DNA of 11,317 nt from GCA-002840015 sp033765245 (GTDB lineage Bacteria; Pseudomonadota; Gammaproteobacteria; Xanthomonadales; Xanthomonadaceae): the NCBI GenBank assembly GCA_033765245.1, contig JANRIF010000062.1, forward strand, positions 1-11,317. The letters run 5' to 3'. Within the stretch, counting starts at the first letter, position 1; each line of letters opens with the position of its first letter. Shown here piece after piece: positions 6,779 through 11,317 of this stretch. Both the position numbers and the translations under genes were made by a program. The notes under the pieces were generated by a model, which saw only the letters and a list, made by a program, of their open reading frames with translations, made no database searches and was not told the DNA's origin.

Positions 6779-7537
6779 TCATTCGCGCAGCGCCTGCAGA
6801 TCGGGCGGCACCGGCCACTGCGGATGCCGTTCGATCACGTCGAGCAGGCGCTGTCGCGCCAGCTCGCGACGGCCATCGGCGAGCAGCGCGCGGATCGCAT
6901 CGGCCTCGGCGGCGAGTTCGGCATCGCCGGCCGCGGCGGATGCGTTGCTCGCGTCCGCAGGTGCGGCCAAGCGCTCGCGCAGGGCGTCCTGCGGCAACGC
7001 CGATGCGGCTGGCGCCGGGGCCGACATTGCCATCGGTGCGGGCGCCTCGGTTGCTGCGGGCTGGGGTGGCGTTTCCCGCGCCTTGTCCGCGGCACTTCCC
7101 GCTGCGGCTTCGGCGGTCAAGCGGGTGCCAGACACGGTGATTTCGGTCAGCGGCTCGGCAGACGGCTCGGCGCGTGCGGGTTGTGGGGTGTCGGCGACTG
7201 GCGCGGGGACAGGATCGGACGCTGCCGGAACTTCCTGTGCGGCCGGCTCGGGTGCGGCGGGAGCGGAGGGCGATTGCGCACGGGGTGGCGCTTCCACGGC
7301 CGGCGGCAGCGTCCGGTTCCATTGCGACACCAGGCCAATCACCAACACCAATGAAGCGGCGCTGCTCAGCGCCAGCCACCACAGCGAGCGCGGTGCCTTC
7401 GGGCGCGGCACCCGCGCGGCGGCCAGGATCGCGGCGTCCACGTGCGCCGAGGGCGCGCCACCCGGCAAGACGTGCAGGCGTTGTGCCAGTTCGGCCTCGT
7501 CGGGGGCCAGCGGTTCGTTGAGACGACGGTCGCTCAT
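6779..7537 (-). CDS. Anti-sigma factor, single-pass, with Pro/Ala-rich periplasmic region
   Basis: A 252-residue protein whose start overlaps the sigma-factor stop by 4 bases (ATGA), the usual sign of a cognate anti-sigma factor. Residues 1-50 are cytoplasmic and include HVDAAILAAARV (32-43). There is no Cys and hence no zinc-binding (ZAS) motif. A membrane helix follows at about 51-73. Residues 78-190 are Pro/Ala-rich and probably periplasmic. Residues 205-252 form a helical end (AIRALLADGRRELARQ, then WPVPPDLQAL) like that seen in many xanthomonad proteins behind ECF sigma genes, as I recall. Residues 130-141 (LTEITVSGTRLT) look like the TonB-box/plug start of TonB-dependent receptors. The anti-sigma role is inferred from context and topology; no catalytic motif is present. 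Confidence 0.75.
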   Translation of the reverse strand: MSDRRLNEPLAPDEAELAQRLHVLPGGAPSAHVDAAILAAARVPRPKAPRSLWWLALSSAASLVLVIGLVSQWNRTLPPAVEAPPRAQSPSAPAAPEPAAQEVPAASDPVPAPVADTPQPARAEPSAEPLTEITVSGTRLTAEAAAGSAADKARETPPQPAATEAPAPMAMSAPAPAASALPQDALRERLAAPADASNASAAAGDAELAAEADAIRALLADGRRELARQRLLDVIERHPQWPVPPDLQALRE

Positions 7538-8082
7538 GGCTGCAACCTCGCACGTAGCTTGTCCATCGCGTAGCGCAACCGCGATTTCACCGTCTCGCGG
7601 CCGCTGCCGGTGATGCTGGCGATTTCTTCCAGCGACAATTCCTGCTCCAGCCGCAGCAGCAGCACCTCGCGCTGTTCCGGCGGCAGGTCCTCCAGTGCGC
7701 GTTGCAGACGGCGGCGTTGTTCGAAGGCGGACAGTTCGCGCTCGGGTGTTTGCGGGTCTTGCACCGCCTGCACCCGTTCGTCGGCATCGGCGGGCGGGTC
7801 GGGGCGGTGCCGGCGCGCGCGCCAATGATCGTTCAGGCGGTTGTGCGCCACCGTGTACAGCCAGGTGCTGAAGCGGGCCTGCGCCTGATAGCGGCCGCGG
7901 GCGTTGATCACGTTGTGCCAAACATCCTGAAACAGCTCCTCGGCGGTGGCCTGGTCGCGCACCTGCCGCAACAAGAATCGGAACAAACCGCCGCGATGCC
8001 GGCCATACAGCGTCTCGAACGCGGCGGCGTCGCCGTCGCCGTAGGCCCTCATCAATTCTTCGTCGGTGGCGTCGAGCAGCAT
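7534..8082 (-). CDS. ECF-type RNA polymerase sigma factor
   Basis: A 182-residue sigma-70 family factor with only regions 2 and 4. Region 2 is about 10-89, with AAFETLYGRH (20-29), AEELFQDVW (47-55) and FSTWLYTVAHNRLND (71-85). Region 4 is about 122-178, with LPPEQREVLLLR (133-144) and a helix-turn-helix, LSLEEIASITGSGRETVKSR (149-168). The ATG at 8082 is preferred because the conserved DEELMRAY begins at residue 7; a later start at Met11 would cut it. No Shine-Dalgarno sequence precedes this ATG and a TACACT box lies 7 bases upstream, so the mRNA may be leaderless. It heads a four-gene - strand operon and is divergent from the TonB-dependent receptor, a plausible target. The ECF subgroup cannot be assigned from sequence alone. 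Confidence 0.9.
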   Translation of the reverse strand: MLLDATDEELMRAYGDGDAAAFETLYGRHRGGLFRFLLRQVRDQATAEELFQDVWHNVINARGRYQAQARFSTWLYTVAHNRLNDHWRARRHRPDPPADADERVQAVQDPQTPERELSAFEQRRRLQRALEDLPPEQREVLLLRLEQELSLEEIASITGSGRETVKSRLRYAMDKLRARLQP

Positions 8083-8089
8083 CGGCAGC

Positions 8090-8116
8090 AGTGTAGCGTG
8101 CCCGTCGCAGTGACGG
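8090..8116 (-). promoter_or_regulatory. Candidate sigma-gene promoter region: TACACT box and inverted repeat
   Basis: On the - strand TACACT (8095-8090) matches a -10 box in 4 of 6 bases and ends 7 bases before the sigma ATG. Just upstream, CCGTC (8102-8106) and GACGG (8112-8116) form an inverted repeat with a 5-base spacer, lying where a -35 element would be. No good -35 hexamer is present, so the promoter may need an activator or an ECF factor. Confidence 0.35.
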
Positions 8117-8230
8117 CATTGCGGGTCTGGCAGCCCGTTGGATTTGTGGTGAATCGACCGCGCTGAAGCGATGGTGAGGCCGGATTCGGTCGGTTTTTCA
8201 AGGTGCTGTGAGCAGCTAACGCGCGAACGG

Positions 8231-8252
8231 GGCGGCCGGGGTTGCGGCCGCC
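8231..8252. other. GC-rich hairpin in the divergent region
   Basis: GGCGGCC (8231-8237) and GGCCGCC (8246-8252) are exact complements around an 8-base loop, GGGGTTGC. No T-run follows on either strand, so it is not a typical terminator. Confidence 0.4.
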
Positions 8253-8329
8253 TTGGCGATGCGGGAGTAGCGCGGAGCGCACGGTGGACGACATGCCTGA
8301 TCTCCGGTACGCGCGCACCTCGAACGCCC

Positions 8330-8373
8330 TTGACAGCACGCCGTTCTCCGTGGTCTGTTAACAATCGTTTAAC
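8330..8373 (+). promoter_or_regulatory. Receptor upstream control region: TTGACA and paired GTTAAC boxes
   Basis: A perfect -35 hexamer TTGACA (8330-8335) has no good -10 at 16-18 bases. Further on are GTTAAC (8357-8362) and GTTTAAC (8367-8373), two near-palindromic boxes whose starts are 10 bases apart, about one helical turn, ending 33 bases before the receptor ATG. This is the most A/T-rich patch of the gap and is a candidate operator or unusual promoter. Confidence 0.4.
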
Positions 8374-8395
8374 ACAAGCACTCTTACTTACATTC

Positions 8396-8401
8396 GAGGA
8401 A
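8396..8401 (+). promoter_or_regulatory. Ribosome binding site of the TonB-dependent receptor
   Basis: GAGGAA lies 5 bases before the ATG at 8407 and favours this start over the in-frame Met at residue 9. Confidence 0.65.
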
Positions 8402-8406
8402 CCGTC

Positions 8407-11028
8407 ATGACCCGCAAGAATCAGCGACCGATGCTGCGTCCCTATCCGTTGTCGGCCGCGATCGCCGTACTGTGTGCCGGCATGAGCTGGTCGGCGTTGG
8501 CGCAGGAGCCGGCCGCCGAGACAGGCGCCGCGCCTGCTGACGATGCCGCCAACGCGGCGCAACTGGATATGGTGATCGTTACCGGCACCCGTGTGCAGGG
8601 GCGCTCGCCCACCGATTCGATCTCGCCGGTCGACGTGTTGCGTCCGGTCGATCTGGAGCGCCAGGCATCGGTCGACTTCACCGACCAGTTGGCCAACATC
8701 GTGCCCTCGTTCAACACCCAGCGCTTCCCGATCGCTGACGGCACGGCGTTCATCCGCCCGGCCAACCTGCGCAACCTGCCGCCGGACGAAACCCTGGTGC
8801 TGGTCAACGGCAAGCGCCGCCATCGCTCGGCACTGGTGAATCTGCAGGCCGATCCCTTCGGCACCGTCAACCAGGGTGCGCAGGCAGTCGATTTCAGCCT
8901 GATCCCGGCAGCCGGCGTGCAGCGCGTCGAAGTGTTGCGCGACGGCTCCTCGGCGCAATACGGTTCGGACGCCATCGCAGGCGTCATCAACATCATCCTC
9001 AACGACAACGCCGAAGGCGTGACCATCAACAGCCAGTATGGCTCCACCTACGAGGGCGATGGCGACAAGTTCCAGAGCTCGATCAACCTGGGTCTGCCGC
9101 TGGGTCAGGACGGCTTCTTCAACGCCACTGCGGAATACTTCGACACCAATCACACCTCGCGCGGCAGCGCGCGCCCGGATGCCGCGGCAGTGGGTGCGGC
9201 GGTGGGTATCGATCAGGTTCCGTTCAAGGGCCTCGGGCAGCGCTGGGGCGACCCGGACGGCAAGGGCGTGCGCACTTTCGTCAACGCCGAGATTCCGATC
9301 AACGAATCGACCAGCGTCTACGGCTTCGGCAGCTATGCCGATGAAGAATTCGAATCCAGCTTCTTCTATCGCACGCCGGTGGGCGTGCCGGGCGTCAGCC
9401 CGCGTGGCACCTTGATGGTGGATGCAAACCAGGATGGTCTGCCCGACCCGGTGGCGCAGTCGCTGATCGATTCGATCATCGCTTCGGGCCAGAATCCGGC
9501 CGACTTCCTCACCGCCAACGCCGCCAGTCCGTCGGGCTTCGTTGCCTTGAACCCGATCTTCGCGCTGTTCCCGGGCGGCTACACCCCAACTTTCGGCGCC
9601 GACATCCAGGATTACGAAGGCGTGGTTGGTGCGCGCGGCGAACTGGCCTCCGGGCTGCGCTGGGACATCAGCGGCCGCTACGGCCAGAACCAGATCATTT
9701 ACAGCCTGGTCAACTCGATCAACCCCAGCCTCGGCATCAACAGCCCGCTCAATTTCAAGCCGGGCAAGTTGGAGCAGCGCGAGCGCGGCGTCAATGCCGA
9801 TTTCGTGTACCCGCTGGAAACGGGAATGTTCGCGGCACCGCTCAACATCGCCTTCGGCGGCGAGTGGCGGCGTGAAATCTATGCCGTCGGCATCGGCGAT
9901 CCCGCCTCGTTCGCGAGCGGCCCCACCGCAGCCCTGTTCGGCGTCGGCTCCGATGGTTTCCAGGGCGACTCGCCGATCTCCGCTGGCACCTTCGGCCGCA
10001 ACAGTTGGGGCGCTTACCTCGACCTGGAAACCAAGCTGAGCGAGGACTTCAGCGTCGGCGCCTCCGGTCGCGTCGAGGACTCCGCGCAGTACGCCAACCA
10101 GATCGACTGGAAACTGTCGGCACGTTACGAGATCACGCCCCAGGTGGCACTGCGCAGCACCGTCAACACCGGTTTCCGCGCGCCTACACCGGGGCAGATC
10201 AACACGCTCGACGTCACCACCACCGCCAACGCTAACGGCGTGTTGGTGCCGCTGGGCACGTTCCCGGTCAACAACCCGGCGGCGATTGCGCTGGGCGCCC
10301 AGCCGCTGCGCCCGGAGCACTCGACCAGCTTCTCCGGCGGCATCGTGCTGACTCCCACCGACACCTTCAGCGTAACCGTCGACTACTACAACATCGACAT
10401 CAACAACCGCGTCGCGCTGTCCAATTTCATCATCCTGCCCGGTTCGCCCGAGCAGCAGGCGCTGATCGACGCGGGTGTGCCCAACGCTGAACTGCTCGGC
10501 TCGCTGTCGTTCTTCAGCAATGCCTTCGACAGCACCGTGCAGGGTGTCGACGTGGTGGCCAACTGGAAGGTCGACCTGGGCGCGAGCGGCGATCTGGTGC
10601 TCGATGCACGGCACAGCTACAACGACCAGAAGGTCGACCGTTTCGATCCGGGTACCATCGATGCCGAACGCATATTCGATCTTGAAAACCAGTTGCCGCA
10701 CCACCGCTCGGTGTTCAGCGTCGACTATCGCGCGCCGGTGGGATTGGACGTGCTGCTGCGCGCCAATCGCTACGGCGGTTGGGAGGACTCCACTTTCGGC
10801 GAGCGCGCCAGCTTCGGCTCGGAATGGCTGTTCGACGTGGCGGTGACCTACCCGCTGTTCGATGATCGCGTGCGCGTCACTGTCGGCGCCAACAACATCT
10901 TCGACAACCTGCCGGATCGCGAGACCAACGGCACGCTGAGCTTCCTCGGCGCCACCCGGCCGCTGTCGTCGCCGTTCGGCTTTACCGGCGGCGAGTGGTT
11001 CGTGCGGATCGCGGCTGACATCCAGTAG
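8407..11028 (+). CDS. TonB-dependent outer-membrane receptor
   Basis: An 873-residue receptor importing an unknown ligand (siderophore, vitamin, carbohydrate or peptide) with energy from TonB-ExbB-ExbD. The signal peptide is about 1-32 (basic start, hydrophobic 15-30, cleavage at ALA/QE). A short Ala/Asp-rich spacer leads to the TonB-box-like DMVIVTG (54-60). The plug (about 63-200) contains RNLPPDETLVLVNGKRRHR (122-140) and VEVLRDGSSAQYGSDAIAGVINI (split across 175-197). The rest is the 22-strand barrel, with the late motif LRPEHSTSFSGG and the C-terminal block GANNIFDNLPDRETNG. There is no STN signalling domain before the TonB box, so it is not a classical trans-envelope transducer even though a sigma/anti-sigma pair is divergent to it. 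The last residue is Gln instead of Phe or Trp. The gene is intact with no frameshift. Confidence 0.95.
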   Translation: MTRKNQRPMLRPYPLSAAIAVLCAGMSWSALAQEPAAETGAAPADDAANAAQLDMVIVTGTRVQGRSPTDSISPVDVLRPVDLERQASVDFTDQLANIVPSFNTQRFPIADGTAFIRPANLRNLPPDETLVLVNGKRRHRSALVNLQADPFGTVNQGAQAVDFSLIPAAGVQRVEVLRDGSSAQYGSDAIAGVINIILNDNAEGVTINSQYGSTYEGDGDKFQSSINLGLPLGQDGFFNATAEYFDTNHTSRGSARPDAAAVGAAVGIDQVPFKGLGQRWGDPDGKGVRTFVNAEIPINESTSVYGFGSYADEEFESSFFYRTPVGVPGVSPRGTLMVDANQDGLPDPVAQSLIDSIIASGQNPADFLTANAASPSGFVALNPIFALFPGGYTPTFGADIQDYEGVVGARGELASGLRWDISGRYGQNQIIYSLVNSINPSLGINSPLNFKPGKLEQRERGVNADFVYPLETGMFAAPLNIAFGGEWRREIYAVGIGDPASFASGPTAALFGVGSDGFQGDSPISAGTFGRNSWGAYLDLETKLSEDFSVGASGRVEDSAQYANQIDWKLSARYEITPQVALRSTVNTGFRAPTPGQINTLDVTTTANANGVLVPLGTFPVNNPAAIALGAQPLRPEHSTSFSGGIVLTPTDTFSVTVDYYNIDINNRVALSNFIILPGSPEQQALIDAGVPNAELLGSLSFFSNAFDSTVQGVDVVANWKVDLGASGDLVLDARHSYNDQKVDRFDPGTIDAERIFDLENQLPHHRSVFSVDYRAPVGLDVLLRANRYGGWEDSTFGERASFGSEWLFDVAVTYPLFDDRVRVTVGANNIFDNLPDRETNGTLSFLGATRPLSSPFGFTGGEWFVRIAADIQ

Positions 11029-11045
11029 TCGCTGCAAACGGCGCC

Positions 11046-11069
11046 CGGACCGGCAGTGTTGCCGGTCCG
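11046..11069 (+). terminator. Perfect 10-bp stem-loop after the receptor gene
   Basis: CGGACCGGCA (11046-11055) pairs perfectly with TGCCGGTCCG (11060-11069) around the loop GTGT, 17 bases after the receptor stop. It is the strongest hairpin in the window. There is no T-run, so it may end transcription only with help or may protect the 3' end of the mRNA. Confidence 0.6.
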
Positions 11070-11081
11070 AGGCGCAGTTGC

Positions 11082-11117
11082 CTCCCACAAGAGCATGGCG
11101 TCACGCCGTTGTGGGAG
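11082..11117. repeat. GTGGGAG-type palindromic repeat
   Basis: CTCCCACAA (11082-11090) and TTGTGGGAG (11109-11117) are exact complements. Inside them GGCG (11097-11100) and CGCC (11104-11107) form an inner stem with loop TCA. A further small stem, GTGCG/CGCAC, follows at 11117-11128. TGTGGGAG-containing repeats are common between genes in Xanthomonas, Stenotrophomonas and Pseudomonas as I recall, so this is probably one copy of a dispersed REP-like family. Confidence 0.6.
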
Positions 11118-11206
11118 TGCGCTCGCACACGACGGATGTCCCGCATCGCCCGCCAGTCAATCCGCACGCGGCTCCGGCACCGCCCGCATCGGCACCACGT
11201 TATCGG

Positions 11207-11317
11207 TTAGTCGCCCGTTGTTGCGTCGGTGTCGCCGCTGCGTTCGAGCACCTGCAACAGCAACTTACCCGCCGCCAATTCGGCCCGCACCCGATCGCCA
11301 ACCGACACCTGTTGCCA
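11207..11317 (-). CDS. xseA: C-terminal fragment, probably exonuclease VII large subunit
   Basis: The final 36 codons of a gene that enters from beyond the window edge on the - strand, ending in TAA at 11209-11207. The visible peptide WQQVSVGDRVRAELAAGKLL and its continuation LLQVLERSG... fits the last beta-rich segment of XseA, where a GDxxxxxLxxGxLxxxV pattern is usual, followed by a short polar tail. XseA forms the catalytic part of exonuclease VII, which degrades single-stranded DNA with XseB. The assignment rests on one short motif and could be another protein with a similar C-terminal strand pair. The gene is convergent with the receptor gene, with a 178-bp gap holding two hairpins. Confidence 0.45.
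   Translation of the reverse strand, partial: WQQVSVGDRVRAELAAGKLLLQVLERSGDTDATTGD

Larger units (their letters stand above)
8083..8406. other. Divergent intergenic region between sigma factor and receptor
   Basis: These 324 bases hold no supported gene. Near the sigma gene are a TACACT box and an inverted repeat (CCGTC/GACGG). A 7-bp GC hairpin lies in the middle. On the receptor side are a TTGACA hexamer (8330-8335), two GTTAAC-like boxes and a ribosome site. The 8160-8320 stretch shows nothing else I can name. The size and content suit control of both directions. Confidence 0.6.

Noticed and set aside
8083..11088. Open - strand frame of 1184 codons running antisense to the receptor and into the sigma factor
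   Set aside because: Only the last 182 codons (7534-8082) encode a recognisable protein. The rest is the antisense shadow of an intact receptor gene in GC-rich DNA, with low-complexity sequence and no domain.
11159..11206. Short - strand frame after the xseA-like stop, ending VVPMRAVPEPRAD and TGA
   Set aside because: It reads like protein, but the same frame is closed by a TAA inside the preceding gene and holds only about 34 codons without a supported start. A frameshifted tail or tiny peptide cannot be shown from this alone.
1..11317. CRISPR array, tRNA, rRNA, insertion sequence, phage attachment site
   Set aside because: I saw no regularly spaced direct repeats, cloverleaf with conserved T-arm, transposase-like frame or flanking target duplications.

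Overview
The window is GC-rich, densely coding Gammaproteobacterial DNA, most likely from the Xanthomonadaceae (Xanthomonas or a close relative). The evidence is a two-subunit class III PHA synthase, an ECF sigma/anti-sigma pair with an Ala/Pro-rich anti-sigma, a signal-peptide TonB-dependent receptor, and short imperfect palindromic repeats of the GTGGGAG and GTTGGGG kinds between genes. The genus call rests on gene style and memory of the family, not on a search.

Layout. (1) 122-2295, + strand: phaE and phaC, a two-gene operon for the class III polyhydroxyalkanoate synthase. phaC keeps the full Cys-Asp-His triad, and phaE carries a very basic Ala/Lys/Pro tail. (2) 2296-2514: a convergent gap filled with repeats and hairpins. 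(3) 2515-4320, - strand: a PAP2/sphingomyelin-synthase-like membrane enzyme lying downstream of pldA (outer-membrane phospholipase A1). This pair could remodel phospholipids, and the 84-bp gap between them holds a perfect 9-bp inverted repeat. (4) 4403-8082, - strand, transcribed in the order ECF sigma factor, anti-sigma factor, YigZ/IMPACT protein, MsbA-related ABC exporter. The spacings are -4, +10 and -4 bp, so this looks like one translationally coupled operon. (5) 8083-8406: a 324-bp divergent regulatory region. (6) 8407-11028, + strand: a complete 873-residue TonB-dependent receptor without an N-terminal signalling domain. It is followed by a strong hairpin and a GTGGGAG-type repeat. (7) 11207-11317, - strand: the last 36 codons of a gene that best fits exonuclease VII large subunit.

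How the parts may work together. PhaE/PhaC polymerise hydroxyacyl-CoA into storage granules. PldA hydrolyses phospholipids misplaced in the outer membrane, and the PAP2_C enzyme probably acts on lipid head groups in the inner membrane. The sigma/anti-sigma pair probably sets expression of its own operon and perhaps of the divergent receptor. The most intriguing feature is the anti-sigma factor: a single membrane helix followed by a Pro/Ala-rich periplasmic stretch, as in TonB, which contains a short segment resembling the TonB-box region of the receptor next door. That suggests, without proving, that the anti-sigma factor reads TonB or receptor status through a receptor-mimicking peptide.
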